NCBI GenBank assembly: GCA_902763505.1
Contig: CACWSO010000010.1
Coordinates: 1-64,000, forward strand
Direction of reading: 5' to 3'
From: an uncultured Eubacteriales bacterium
GTDB taxonomy: Bacteria; Bacillota; Clostridia; Peptostreptococcales; Anaerovoracaceae
Length of the DNA: 64,000 nucleotides
Position numbers and translations under genes: made by a program. The notes below the pieces were generated by a model. That model searched no databases and was not told the DNA's origin. It saw nothing but the letters and a program-made list of their open reading frames with translations. Shown piece after piece: positions 53,635 to 63,289 of this stretch (position 1 is the first letter of the stretch; each line of letters opens with the position of its first letter).

Positions 53635-54558
53635 ATGGCAGCAAAGACCAAAGCCAAAGGACTGGGTAAGGGTTTGGACGCGTTGTTTGGAGACGCCGAA
53701 GTAGCTCCGGTAGCAAAGAAACCTGCATCAAGAAAAAAACAGACAGAGGTAAAAACAGAAGAATCCCCTTCAGAAGAAAGCGGGGTTCTTTATGTTAGTA
53801 TTGATGACATAAAGCCAAACACGACTCAGCCGAGAAAGAATTTTGATGAGGAAAAGCTGGAAGAGCTTGCCGCGTCCATAGAGAGACACGGCGTGATCCA
53901 GCCGCTGGTTCTCCGCAGACTGGGCAAGGGATACGAGATTGTCGCAGGCGAAAGACGCTGGAGAGCCGCCAGAATCGCAGGACTCAAGGAAGTACCGTGC
54001 ATCGTCAAAGAACTGACCGATGAAGAAAACATGCTTCTTGCCATCATCGAGAACATGCAGAGAGAAGACCTCAATCCGATCGAAGAAGCAGAAGGTATCA
54101 AGCAGATGATCGATACCTACGGATTGACGCAGGAACAGGTTTCCTACAGCGTCGGCAAGAGCAGACCATATATCAGCAACAGTCTGAGACTGCTGAAGCT
54201 TCCGGCAAAGGTGCAGGAGCTGACTGCAGAGGGAAAGATCACAACAGGTCACGCCCGTGCGCTGGCAGGCATTAAGAGCCGGCAGGTTCAGGTAGATCTG
54301 GCAATGAGAGCCGCAAAAGATGATCTTTCGGTAAGGCAGATAGAGAATCTGGTGAAGGCAGCGAAAGAACCGCCGAAGAAGCCGGCCTCCAGAACACCGA
54401 AGACAGCAGATGAGAAGAGAGTAGAAGAAGATCTTAAGAACGCTCTCGGGACAAGGGTCAGACTGAACCGCAAAGGGAAAAAAGGAAAAATCGAAATCGA
54501 GTTCTACAGCACCGAAGAACTGGAGAGACTGATAGAACTTCTCAAAACGCTTGGATAA
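53635..54558 (+). CDS. parB: Chromosome-partitioning protein ParB (Spo0J)
   Basis: 307 residues. A Lys/Pro-rich N terminus is followed by the CTP-binding GERRWRAARIAG motif, NMQREDLNPIEEA and a helix-turn-helix (LTQEQVSYSVGKSRPYIS). It binds parS (sites at 52737 and 54560). One base before the next gene's parS site begins. Confidence 0.98.
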   Translation: MAAKTKAKGLGKGLDALFGDAEVAPVAKKPASRKKQTEVKTEESPSEESGVLYVSIDDIKPNTTQPRKNFDEEKLEELAASIERHGVIQPLVLRRLGKGYEIVAGERRWRAARIAGLKEVPCIVKELTDEENMLLAIIENMQREDLNPIEEAEGIKQMIDTYGLTQEQVSYSVGKSRPYISNSLRLLKLPAKVQELTAEGKITTGHARALAGIKSRQVQVDLAMRAAKDDLSVRQIENLVKAAKEPPKKPASRTPKTADEKRVEEDLKNALGTRVRLNRKGKKGKIEIEFYSTEELERLIELLKTLG

Positions 54559-54559
54559 A

Positions 54560-54575
54560 TGTTTCACGTGAAACA
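54560..54575. promoter_or_regulatory. parS centromere site 2
   Basis: A second perfect TGTTTCACGTGAAACA, one base after the parB stop, so parA-parB is flanked by two parS sites. Confidence 0.96.
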
Positions 54576-54622
54576 TACTGAAATGGTAAATAATGGAAGT
54601 TAATATAGAAAGAAGGTTAACT

Positions 54623-55822
54623 ATGGAAAGAAACGTTGGAACAGTTTCAAGGGGAATCCGATGCCCTATCATCCGCGAGGGTGACAACATCGGAGAAATC
54701 GTTGTTGAAAGCGTGCTCAAAGCAGGTGAAACAGACGGCTTTGAACTCAGAGACAGAGACATCGTATGCGTTACGGAGTCAGTCGTAGCAAGGGCGCAGG
54801 GCAATTATGCCAGTGTTGATGCCATTGCAGCAGACGTCAAGGCGAAACTTGGCGGAGGAACCATCGGTGTCATCTTCCCGATCCTTTCAAGAAACAGATT
54901 TGCAATCTGCTTAAGAGGAATCGCCAAGGGCGCAGAGAAGATCGTTCTCATGCTCAGTTATCCGAGCGACGAAGTCGGCAATGCGCTGATCACGATGGAC
55001 CAGGTCGACGAAGCAGGCATCAATCCTTACAGTGATGTGCTGGATCTGGCCAAGTACAGAGAGCTCTTCGGAGAGAACAAGCACCAGTTCACAGGCGTCG
55101 ACTACGTTCAGTACTATAGCGATCTGATCAAAGAATGCGGCGCGGAAGTTGAAGTCGTATTCGCAAATCACGCTGAGGAAATCCTGAACTACACAAAGAA
55201 TGTTCTTACCTGTGATATCCATACAAGAGAAAGAAGCAAGAGACTTCTGAAGGCAGCAGGCGCAGAGAGAGTTTGCGGACTGGACGACATTCTGACAGCA
55301 CCTGTTGACGGCAGCGGATACAACGAAAACTTCGGACTGCTCGGATCCAACAAAGCAACAGAAGATACCGTTAAGCTCTTCCCGAGAGCAGCAGAGAGTC
55401 AGGAACTGGTCGAAGCAGTGCAGGCAGACTTCAAGGCCAAGACTGGCAAGAATGTAGAAGTTATGATCTACGGCGACGGAGCATTCAAGGATCCTGTCGG
55501 GAAGATTTGGGAACTGGCAGACCCGAGAGTAGGCGTCGCTTACACAAATGGCCTTGAGGGAACACCGAACGAGCTCAAGCTCAAGTATCTGGCAGATAAT
55601 GATTTTGCAGATCTTTCCGGAGACACACTGAAGGATGCAATCAAAGGAAGAATCACAGAAAAGGATGGAAGTCTCGTCGGCAAGATGGAGTCAGAAGGAA
55701 CAACACCTCGTCAGCTGACTGACCTGATCGGTTCACTTTGCGACCTGACATCCGGCTCTGGCGACAAGGGAACGCCGATCGTCTTCATCCAGGGATACTT
55801 CGACAACTATACGACAGACTAA
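54623..55822 (+). CDS. Coenzyme F420-0:L-glutamate ligase-like (CofE family) protein
   Basis: 399 residues from MERNVGTVSRGIR, with AAGAAGG upstream. A CofE-like fold is suggested by the RDRDIVCVTESVVARAQG segment, metal/GTP-binding-like ILSRNRFAICLRGIA and VMIYGDGAFKDPVG. Length is about 1.6 times that of archaeal CofE. No F420 synthesis genes are seen in the window and clostridia are not known F420 makers, so another gamma-glutamyl or amino-acid ligation is more likely. It stands alone between parB and the hut operon, with a terminator behind it. Confidence 0.75.
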   Translation: MERNVGTVSRGIRCPIIREGDNIGEIVVESVLKAGETDGFELRDRDIVCVTESVVARAQGNYASVDAIAADVKAKLGGGTIGVIFPILSRNRFAICLRGIAKGAEKIVLMLSYPSDEVGNALITMDQVDEAGINPYSDVLDLAKYRELFGENKHQFTGVDYVQYYSDLIKECGAEVEVVFANHAEEILNYTKNVLTCDIHTRERSKRLLKAAGAERVCGLDDILTAPVDGSGYNENFGLLGSNKATEDTVKLFPRAAESQELVEAVQADFKAKTGKNVEVMIYGDGAFKDPVGKIWELADPRVGVAYTNGLEGTPNELKLKYLADNDFADLSGDTLKDAIKGRITEKDGSLVGKMESEGTTPRQLTDLIGSLCDLTSGSGDKGTPIVFIQGYFDNYTTD

Positions 55823-55848
55823 ACGAGAGACGAAAATGATAATGAGAA

Positions 55849-55875
55849 GGGAGGTCGTAGCGGCCTCTCTTTTTT
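55849..55875 (+). terminator. Terminator after the CofE-like gene
   Basis: GGGAGGTCG pairs with CGGCCTCTC (two wobble pairs) with loop TAG, then six T. Confidence 0.8.
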
Positions 55876-55887
55876 CAAGCAAAGATA

Positions 55888-55973
55888 GCTTTATTACAAT
55901 AAAGCGATAACCCTTTAAGGGAGTACCAATTTTTGCCAAAAGTATAGTTTTTTGTACAATTCTTAGGTATAAT
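55888..55973 (+). promoter_or_regulatory. hut operon upstream region with inverted repeats and -10
   Basis: GCTTTAT-TACA-ATAAAGC (55888-55905) and CCCTTTAAGGG (55911-55921) precede a TATAAT at 55968-55973 with no good -35 at the right distance. The weak -35 and upstream repeats suggest activator-dependent or repressor-controlled expression of hutH. Confidence 0.45.
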
Positions 55974-56034
55974 CTTCCTGCAACATCAAATATATATGTA
56001 GCTAATTTAAAATAACATACAAAGGAGAGAAGCT

Positions 56035-57576
56035 ATGACAGTCAGAATCGATGGAAAGAGTCTTACTATTGAAGACGTAATCAATGTCTGCAGACATTAT
56101 GAAAAAGTCGAGATCACTGAGGATGCGAAGATCACAGTGAACAGATCCAGAGACTACGTCAGAGAGAAACTCGAAAACGATGCAGTTATCTACGGATTGA
56201 CAACAGGTTTCGGAAGATTTGCAAATGTCAAAATCTCATTTGAAGACACTGCGCAGCTGCAGAAAAACCTCATCATGAGCCACACCTGCGCAATGGGTAA
56301 TCCGTATCCGAAACACTATGTCAGAGCAGCGATGCTTCTAAGATGCAACAATTTGACAAGAGGATTCTCAGGCATTCGTCTTTCGACTATTCAGACAATG
56401 ATAGACATGCTGAACGCCGATATTATTCCTATCGTTCCTGAAAAAGGATCCGTGGGTTCATCAGGTGACCTGGCACCGCTTTCCTGCATTGCTTTGGGCC
56501 TGATCGGAATGGGAATGGTCGAGTACAAAGGCAGGGTTGTTGAAGCCAAAGAAGCCTTTGAAGCAGAAGGTCTTACCCCGGTAGAGCTGGCAGCCAAAGA
56601 AGGTCTTGCACTGAACAACGGTACGCAGATGATGACGGCTGTTGGCGTAAACGTTCTCTACGATGCCATGCAGCTTCTCAAAACAGCAGATATCGCCGGT
56701 GCGCTGACAGGCGAGGCAATGCACGCGATCCGTAAGGCGTATGACCCTAAGGTACACGCCATCAGAGGTCACGAAGGACAGATGATCGAAGCGGAAAACA
56801 TGAGAAGACTTCTCGACGGATCATACAACGCAAGATGGCTGCATGAGACGAAGGTGCAGGATCCGTATTCACAGAGATGTCTGCCGCAGATTCACGGCGC
56901 ATCCAGAGATGCGATCAAGTATGTTTACGATAAAGTAACGATTGAAATCAACGCAGTAACCGACAATCCTCTGGTCTTTGCAGAAGAGGACGAAGTCATC
57001 TCCGGCGGAAACTTCCACGGACAGCCGATGGCACTTGCCTTTGACTTCCTGAAAATCGCGATTTCAGAACTGGCAAATGTTTCAGAGAGAAGAATTGAGC
57101 GTCTTGTAAACTCACAGCTTTCAGAAGGTCTGCCTGCATTCCTCGTTAAGAAGGGTGGTCTCAACTCAGGTTACATGATTGCGCAGTATGCGGCAGCTTC
57201 CATGGTTTCAGAGAATAAGGTATATGACCATCCTGCATGCGTCGACTCAATTCCAACGTCTGCAAATCAGGAAGACCATGTATCCATGGGAACAACATCT
57301 GCCAGAACTGCGGCGATGGTTCTCGACAATGCACAGAAGGTTCTTGGCATTGAACTCTCTGCTGCAGCACAGGCAATCTGGCTCAGACAGGAACAGGGCG
57401 AAAAGGGAATCGACAATCTGGCGCCTGCAACAAAGGTCGCCTATGATTTCATCAGAACAAAGGCGGATCCAATCGAAGAAGACATCATCATGATCGACGA
57501 GCTGAAGAAGTTTGACGAGATGGTCAAAGACTTCTCGTTGAACGAAGCAGTAGACAAAGTAATCAATCTGAAATAG
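56035..57576 (+). CDS. hutH: Histidine ammonia-lyase
   Basis: 513 residues of the aromatic amino acid lyase family, removing ammonia from histidine to give urocanate. The MIO cofactor site is S142-S143-G144 in GSVGSSGDLAPLS, where nearly all HutH proteins have Ala-Ser-Gly. YGLTTGFGRFANV carries the catalytic Tyr and the later QEDHVSMG is the usual motif. AAAGGAG precedes the ATG. It opens the hut operon. Confidence 0.96.
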   Translation: MTVRIDGKSLTIEDVINVCRHYEKVEITEDAKITVNRSRDYVREKLENDAVIYGLTTGFGRFANVKISFEDTAQLQKNLIMSHTCAMGNPYPKHYVRAAMLLRCNNLTRGFSGIRLSTIQTMIDMLNADIIPIVPEKGSVGSSGDLAPLSCIALGLIGMGMVEYKGRVVEAKEAFEAEGLTPVELAAKEGLALNNGTQMMTAVGVNVLYDAMQLLKTADIAGALTGEAMHAIRKAYDPKVHAIRGHEGQMIEAENMRRLLDGSYNARWLHETKVQDPYSQRCLPQIHGASRDAIKYVYDKVTIEINAVTDNPLVFAEEDEVISGGNFHGQPMALAFDFLKIAISELANVSERRIERLVNSQLSEGLPAFLVKKGGLNSGYMIAQYAAASMVSENKVYDHPACVDSIPTSANQEDHVSMGTTSARTAAMVLDNAQKVLGIELSAAAQAIWLRQEQGEKGIDNLAPATKVAYDFIRTKADPIEEDIIMIDELKKFDEMVKDFSLNEAVDKVINLK

Positions 57577-57601
57577 ATTCCGAAGAGAAGGAGGAACCCC
57601 A

Positions 57602-59626
57602 ATGTTAGAAAACAAAGCAATCGCAAATGCAATGACAATCAAACTGGATCTGGGATATCCGGAAATGCCTGAGTTCCAGGAGGGAATCAGAAGAGCACCA
57701 GACAGAGGATTCAGACTTTCGAAAGCACAGACGAAGATTGCACTCAGAAACGCGCTTCGTTATGTTCCGGAAGAACTACATGAAAAACTCGCTCCGGAAT
57801 TTATGGAAGAACTGAAGACATACGGAAGAGTATACGCTTACAGATACAGACCGGCAGGCAGAATCTACGGAAAGCCAATCGATGAATACAAAGGCAACTG
57901 CCTCGCAGGCAAAGCATTCCAGGTTATGATCGACAACAATCTGGATTTTGAGGTAGCGCTGTATCCATATGAACTCGTTACATACGGAGAGACAGGCTCC
58001 GTATGCCAGAACTGGCTCCAGTACAATCTCATCAAGAGATATCTGGAAGAAATGACAGAAGAGCAGACACTGGTCGTTGAATCAGGACATCCTCTGGGAC
58101 TGTTCCCTTCAAAGCCGGAAGCGCCAAGAGTCATCATTACAAACTCCATGATGATCGGTATGTACGACAATCTGGAAGACTGGGAAGTCGCAGAAGAAAT
58201 GGGCGTAGCCAACTATGGACAGATGACTGCAGGCGGATGGATGTACATCGGACCGCAGGGAATTGTTCACGGAACATTCAACACGATCCTCAATGCAGGA
58301 CGTAAGGAACTGGGCGTACCGGAAGACGGGGATCTGGCCGGAAAGACATTTGTATCATCCGGTCTCGGCGGAATGAGCGGCGCTCAGCCTAAGGCAGCAA
58401 ATATCGCAAATGCAGTCGGTATCTTCGCGGAAGTCGACCAGTCAAGAATCGACACAAGACACGATCAGGGTTGGGTCGATGTAGTATGTCAGGATCTGGA
58501 CGAAGTATTTAAGCTTGCACAGGAAAAGATCGATGCAAAGGAAAGCATTTCAATTGCATATCATGGAAATATCGTAGATTTGCTCGAAGCTGCAGTGGAC
58601 AGAAACTTCCACATCGACCTGCTTTCAGACCAGACTTCATGTCACAACGTATATGATGGCGGATACTGCCCGGTTGGATATACATTTGAGGAAAGAACTC
58701 AGATGCTCCACGAAGACAGAGACAAGTTCTGCAAGGAAGTTGACAAGACTCTCCACAGACATTTTGCAGCCATCAAGGCTCTTACAGAGAAAGGAACATA
58801 CTTCTTTGACTACGGTAATTCCTTCATGAAGGCAATGTATGATGCAGGCGTTAAGGAACTTTCAAAGAACGGTGTAGATGATAAAGACGGATTCATCTGG
58901 CCTTCCTACGTGGAAGACATCATGGGACCAATCCTCTTCGACTATGGTTATGGACCATTCAGATGGGTATGCCTCTCCGGCAAGCCGGAAGACTTGAGAG
59001 CGACAGACCAGGCTGCTATGGACGTCATCGATCCGAACAGACGCGGTCAGGACAGAGACAACTGGATCTGGATCAGAGATGCTGAGAAGAATAAGCTGGT
59101 CGTAGGAACCCAGGCAAGAATTCTCTATCAGGATGCAGAAGGAAGAAGAGATATCGGTCTGGCATTCAACAAGCTCGTAAGAGAAGGCAAGATCGGCCCT
59201 GTCATGATGGGAAGAGACCACCACGACGTTTCCGGAACAGACTCACCATTCAGAGAGACATCAAACATTAAGGATGGATCCAACGTAATGGCAGATATGG
59301 CAGTACAGTGCTACGCAGGAAACGCAGCCAGAGGTATGAGTCTTTGCGCTCTGCACAATGGCGGAGGCGTAGGCATCGGCAAAGCAATCAACGGCGGATT
59401 CGGATTGCTGCTCGACGGAAGTGAAAGAGTTGATAAGATTCTCCACTCCGCAATGATGTGGGATGTAATGGGCGGCGTAGCCAGAAGAAACTGGGCGAGA
59501 AACGAACACGCCATCGAAACATCTGTTGAATACAACAAGAACTATGCAGGTAAGGGTCACATCACCATTCCTTATCTGGTTAAAGACAGCATCATCGATG
59601 AGACCGTCGATAAGTTTGTAAAGTAG
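57602..59626 (+). CDS. hutU: Urocanate hydratase
   Basis: 674 residues, the long form seen in anaerobic Firmicutes and Fusobacteria (aerobic HutU is about 555). It carries the NAD-binding SSGLGGMSGAQPKAA, the MTAGGWMYIGPQGIVHGT family block and the RWVCLSG segment with the active-site Cys. It makes imidazolonepropionate from urocanate. A strong AGGAGG precedes it, 25 bases after hutH. Confidence 0.96.
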   Translation: MLENKAIANAMTIKLDLGYPEMPEFQEGIRRAPDRGFRLSKAQTKIALRNALRYVPEELHEKLAPEFMEELKTYGRVYAYRYRPAGRIYGKPIDEYKGNCLAGKAFQVMIDNNLDFEVALYPYELVTYGETGSVCQNWLQYNLIKRYLEEMTEEQTLVVESGHPLGLFPSKPEAPRVIITNSMMIGMYDNLEDWEVAEEMGVANYGQMTAGGWMYIGPQGIVHGTFNTILNAGRKELGVPEDGDLAGKTFVSSGLGGMSGAQPKAANIANAVGIFAEVDQSRIDTRHDQGWVDVVCQDLDEVFKLAQEKIDAKESISIAYHGNIVDLLEAAVDRNFHIDLLSDQTSCHNVYDGGYCPVGYTFEERTQMLHEDRDKFCKEVDKTLHRHFAAIKALTEKGTYFFDYGNSFMKAMYDAGVKELSKNGVDDKDGFIWPSYVEDIMGPILFDYGYGPFRWVCLSGKPEDLRATDQAAMDVIDPNRRGQDRDNWIWIRDAEKNKLVVGTQARILYQDAEGRRDIGLAFNKLVREGKIGPVMMGRDHHDVSGTDSPFRETSNIKDGSNVMADMAVQCYAGNAARGMSLCALHNGGGVGIGKAINGGFGLLLDGSERVDKILHSAMMWDVMGGVARRNWARNEHAIETSVEYNKNYAGKGHITIPYLVKDSIIDETVDKFVK

Positions 59627-59664
59627 AATAAGCAAAAACAATAAAAGAAGGTATTAAATACAGA

Positions 59665-60897
59665 ATGGGAAAAGTACTGATTAAAAACATAGGCTGCCTG
59701 CAGACACCTGTAGGCAGCTACAGCCACAAAGGCAGCAAGCAGGGAGCAAACGAGAAGTACATCAACGCAGCGATTGCTGTAGAAGATGGAATCATCACGG
59801 AGATCCTTTCCGGCGGAAGAATTCCGGCGGGCACATATGATGAAGAAATCGATGCAGAAGGTAAACTCGTTACACCGGGGCTTGTAGACGGACATACACA
59901 TCTGGTTTTCGGTGGCTACAGACAGCACGAAATCGCGATGAAGCTGGCTGGAGCGGGATATCTCGACATCCTCAGAGCAGGCGGCGGCATCCTGGACACA
60001 GTCGGCAAAACCAGACAAGCCTCAAAAGAGGAACTCTATGATAAGACAGCAGGTTTCCTCGATGAGATGATGAGCATGGGCGTAACCTCATGCGAAGCAA
60101 AGAGCGGCTACGGTCTTGATAAAGAAACAGAAATCAAGATGCTGGAAGTCATCAAAGAGCTTGGGGAAAAACACCCGATGGATGTTGTTCCGACATTCCT
60201 TGGACCGCACGCGATTCCGCCTGAATATGAAGGAAGAGGCGATGAATACATTGAAATGACCTGCAAAGAGATCCTTCCGGAAATCAGAAAGAGAAACCTG
60301 GCAGATTACTGTGATGTATTCTGCGAAGACTCCGTGTTCAATGCGGAGCAGAGCAGAACATATCTGAAGTGCGCCAGAGACATGGGATTCGGACTGAAGA
60401 TCCACGCAGATGAAATCGAAGCAATCGGCGGAACAGAACTGGCAGGCGAACTGGGCGCGGCATCAGCCGAGCATCTGATTGCCATTACAGAGTCAGGCAT
60501 GGACGCCATGGCAGAAGGCGGAGTCACAGCGATGTGCCTGCCGGCAACATCTTTCTACTTAGACAAGACGTATGCGCCGGCAAAAACCATGATCGAAAAG
60601 GGCATTCCTGTGGCGATGGCCAGCGATTTCAATCCTGGATCATGCCCGTCACTGAACCTGCAGTTCGTCATCAATCTGGGATGCCTTAAGTACAAACTGA
60701 CACCTGAAGAAGTGCTCACCGCAGTAACGATCAATCCGGCCTGCGCAATTGGCCTCGGAGAGAAGGTCGGAACCCTTGAGCCTGGCAAGCAGGCAGATTT
60801 GGTAATCTGGAACGCACCGGATTTCGAGATGGTGTGCTACAGATTCGGATCAAACATGACAGACAGGGTCATCAAAAAAGGAACCCTTGTCAAATAG
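59665..60897 (+). CDS. hutI: Imidazolonepropionase
   Basis: 410 residues of the amidohydrolase superfamily. The metal motif DGHTHLVF, the late ASDFNPGSCPS and a central HADEIE block bind zinc or iron and substrate. It opens the ring to give N-formiminoglutamate. It follows hutU by 38 bases. Confidence 0.97.
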   Translation: MGKVLIKNIGCLQTPVGSYSHKGSKQGANEKYINAAIAVEDGIITEILSGGRIPAGTYDEEIDAEGKLVTPGLVDGHTHLVFGGYRQHEIAMKLAGAGYLDILRAGGGILDTVGKTRQASKEELYDKTAGFLDEMMSMGVTSCEAKSGYGLDKETEIKMLEVIKELGEKHPMDVVPTFLGPHAIPPEYEGRGDEYIEMTCKEILPEIRKRNLADYCDVFCEDSVFNAEQSRTYLKCARDMGFGLKIHADEIEAIGGTELAGELGAASAEHLIAITESGMDAMAEGGVTAMCLPATSFYLDKTYAPAKTMIEKGIPVAMASDFNPGSCPSLNLQFVINLGCLKYKLTPEEVLTAVTINPACAIGLGEKVGTLEPGKQADLVIWNAPDFEMVCYRFGSNMTDRVIKKGTLVK

Positions 60898-60943
60898 AAG
60901 ATAGTAGTTATTGCTTAGAAGATAATAAAGGAGAACATTAGAA

Positions 60944-61570
60944 ATGAAGTTAATCGACCTGAAACTGGACGAGTATCTGGACATCCTTATTTCTGACGAA
61001 CCTGCTCCGGGCGGCGGAAGCGTAAGTGCGCTTGCCTGTGCACAGGGAGCAGCTCTCATTTCCATGGTATGCGACCTTACAACAGCCAAGAAGAAATATG
61101 CGGACGACCACGAGCTGTGCAGACAGATCAAGGAAGAAGCTGTAAAACTCTATGGCGACCTCAAGGCAGCAATAGACAAAGATACAGATGCATACAATCT
61201 GGTTGCAGCAGCCTTCAAGATGCCGAAAGAAACTGACGAAGAAAAAGCTGCAAGGAAAAAAGCAATTGCAGACGGAACATTAGAAGCAACAAAGGTTCCG
61301 CTCAGCGTGATGCAAATGGGCATGGAAACCATGAAGCTGGCTGACAGACTCTACGGACATTTCAACAAGAACTGTGCAAGCGACCTCGGAGTAGGCGTTA
61401 TCAACCTGCTGACAGGTATCCGCGGCGCGTGGATGAACGTGAAAATCAACCTGCCGGGAGTCAAAGATGAAGCTTTTGCAGCAGAGGCAGAGGCGGAAGG
61501 CAGAAAGATCCTTGCAGAAGCAGAGGAAATAGCAGACAGATTATATAAGGCAATAGAGGAGGAACTTTAA
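60944..61570 (+). CDS. fchA: Cyclodeaminase / methenyltetrahydrofolate cyclohydrolase family protein
   Basis: 208 residues, matching the cyclodeaminase fold: PAPGGGSVSALACAQGAAL is the folate-binding signature. It would release ammonia from formimino-THF to give methenyl-THF. The stop overlaps the ftcD start in TAATG. The vertebrate enzyme fuses the two domains; here they are separate. Confidence 0.95.
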   Translation: MKLIDLKLDEYLDILISDEPAPGGGSVSALACAQGAALISMVCDLTTAKKKYADDHELCRQIKEEAVKLYGDLKAAIDKDTDAYNLVAAAFKMPKETDEEKAARKKAIADGTLEATKVPLSVMQMGMETMKLADRLYGHFNKNCASDLGVGVINLLTGIRGAWMNVKINLPGVKDEAFAAEAEAEGRKILAEAEEIADRLYKAIEEEL

Positions 61571-62466
61571 TGGCTAAAATTATTGAGAGCATTCCTAACA
61601 TCAGTGAAGGAAGAAATAAGGAAGTTATCGAAGCATGTGTAGATCAGATCAGAAACACACCTGGATGCACACTTCTTGACTACTCATCAGATGAAACACA
61701 CAACAGATCGGTTATCACTTATATGGGAAGCCCGGAAGCTTGTGAAGAGGCAAGCGTAAAACTGGCTAAGAAGGCAGTTGAACTCATCGACCTCACAAAG
61801 CATGAAGGCGGACACCCGAGAATGGGATGCGTTGATGTAATGCCGTTCGTTCCAATCAAAGAAGCAACAACGGAAGACTGCATCGAACTGTCCAAGAAAG
61901 TCGGTGAAAGAATCGCTGCAGAAGCAGATCTGCCGGTATTCCTCTATGAAGATTCCGCAACTGCAAAGCACAGAAAGAACCTGGCGAAGATCAGAAAAGG
62001 TCAGTTCGAAGGAATGGCCGAAAAAGTCAAGGAAGAAAAGTGGTGCCCTGACTTCGGCGGAGCCAGAATCCATCCGACAGGCGGCGTAGTAGCAGTAGGT
62101 GCAAGACCTCCGCTCATCGCATTCAACATCAATCTCGCAACAGACAACGTTGAAATCGCAAAGAACATCGCGAACATCATCAGAGAAGTCAAGGGCGGAT
62201 TCAAGTGCGTAAAGGCTATGGGCCTGCTTCTCGAAGAGAGAAATGTCGCACAGGTTTCCATCAACATGACAAACTTCAACATCACACCGCTCCACAGAGT
62301 CCTTGAACTCGTAAGAAGAGAAGCAGCCAGATATGGAGTCAATGTTATCGGAACAGAAGTCATTGGACTTGCTCCTATGAAGGCATTCTTCGATGCAGCG
62401 GAATATTATCTGCAGATTGAAGACTTCGATCCTGACGTACAGGTTATCGAAAACCATCTGCTGTAA
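61570..62466 (+). CDS. ftcD: Glutamate formimidoyltransferase
   Basis: 298 residues. IIESIPNISEGRNKEVIE is the N-terminal signature, and GGHPRMGCVDVMPFVP is the folate/formiminoglutamate-binding region with the catalytic His. It transfers the formimino group to THF, giving glutamate. Coupled to fchA. Confidence 0.96.
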   Translation: MAKIIESIPNISEGRNKEVIEACVDQIRNTPGCTLLDYSSDETHNRSVITYMGSPEACEEASVKLAKKAVELIDLTKHEGGHPRMGCVDVMPFVPIKEATTEDCIELSKKVGERIAAEADLPVFLYEDSATAKHRKNLAKIRKGQFEGMAEKVKEEKWCPDFGGARIHPTGGVVAVGARPPLIAFNINLATDNVEIAKNIANIIREVKGGFKCVKAMGLLLEERNVAQVSINMTNFNITPLHRVLELVRREAARYGVNVIGTEVIGLAPMKAFFDAAEYYLQIEDFDPDVQVIENHLL

Positions 62467-62546
62467 GCTGACATTGCTGCCGCAGCGACGGCTTTCATGA
62501 CCGACAACGCAAAATGACTTTAATAAACTGGCAGGAGGAAGGGTGC

Positions 62547-63203
62547 ATGACTGATCAGGTATTAAAGGGTGAATCATCTCTGGCGGAAGAAATCGTTCAT
62601 ATCCTGAGGAGCAGGATCATCAACGGAGAGTATTCCATTGGAGAAAAACTCGTTGAAAACAAAATAGCGGAAGAGCTCAAAGTCAGCAGAACACCGGTAA
62701 GAGAAGCGTTCAAGCAGTTGACAAAGGAAAATCTAATCGAATACGTGCCGAACAAAGGGTGCTTTGCCAAGGGCTTTGATCAGAATGACCTCAACGATAT
62801 CTATGCCGTAAGAAACGCTGTCGAACAACTGGCAGTTGAGTGGGCGATCAAAAACAAAACGGAAGAGGACATTGCCAGACTCAATGAGCAGCTTGAGCTT
62901 ATGGATCATTATAATGCCAACGGAATGGTCGATAAGTTCATTTTGGCGACGGAAGAGATCAGCAATATCTTCTACAAGATGACGGGAAGCAGATTTATTG
63001 TTCAGGCGCTCAAGTCTTATCAGGAATATATCCTGCTGGCAAGACAGGGCATGATGACCAAGCGCGAAAGTCTTCAGGACATTCTCGATGAGCATAAGAC
63101 AATCTGCACAGCGATCAGCGATGGTGATGTAGAGAGAGCCAAGAAAGCAGTCAGTTATCATCTTGAAAAATCAGCTCAGAGAGCGGCAGACAGATGGCTG
63201 TAA
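62547..63203 (+). CDS. GntR/FadR-subfamily regulator, probable hut regulator
   Basis: 218 residues from MTDQVLKG, with GGAGGAAGG upstream. An N-terminal winged helix (ELKVSRTPVREAFKQLTKENLI) and an FCD ligand domain. It is the last gene of the hut run, so it may control hut in answer to histidine or urocanate. Inferred from position only. Confidence 0.85.
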   Translation: MTDQVLKGESSLAEEIVHILRSRIINGEYSIGEKLVENKIAEELKVSRTPVREAFKQLTKENLIEYVPNKGCFAKGFDQNDLNDIYAVRNAVEQLAVEWAIKNKTEEDIARLNEQLELMDHYNANGMVDKFILATEEISNIFYKMTGSRFIVQALKSYQEYILLARQGMMTKRESLQDILDEHKTICTAISDGDVERAKKAVSYHLEKSAQRAADRWL

Positions 63204-63223
63204 AAACCGCAATGTGAACAAAT

Positions 63224-63253
63224 GCCCGGCGCAGAAATTGCGCCGGGTGTTTT
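63224..63253 (+). terminator. Terminator of the hut operon
   Basis: CCCGGCGC (63225-63232) pairs with GCGCCGGG (63240-63247), followed by TGTTTT. Confidence 0.9.
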
Positions 63254-63289
63254 AATTGTATTCAAACAGTTTTTAAATGCGCCTTCCCC

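Noticed and set aside
53770-54804. A 344-codon minus-strand frame across parB
   Set aside because: Antisense to parB, low-complexity hydrophobic translation, no start signal.
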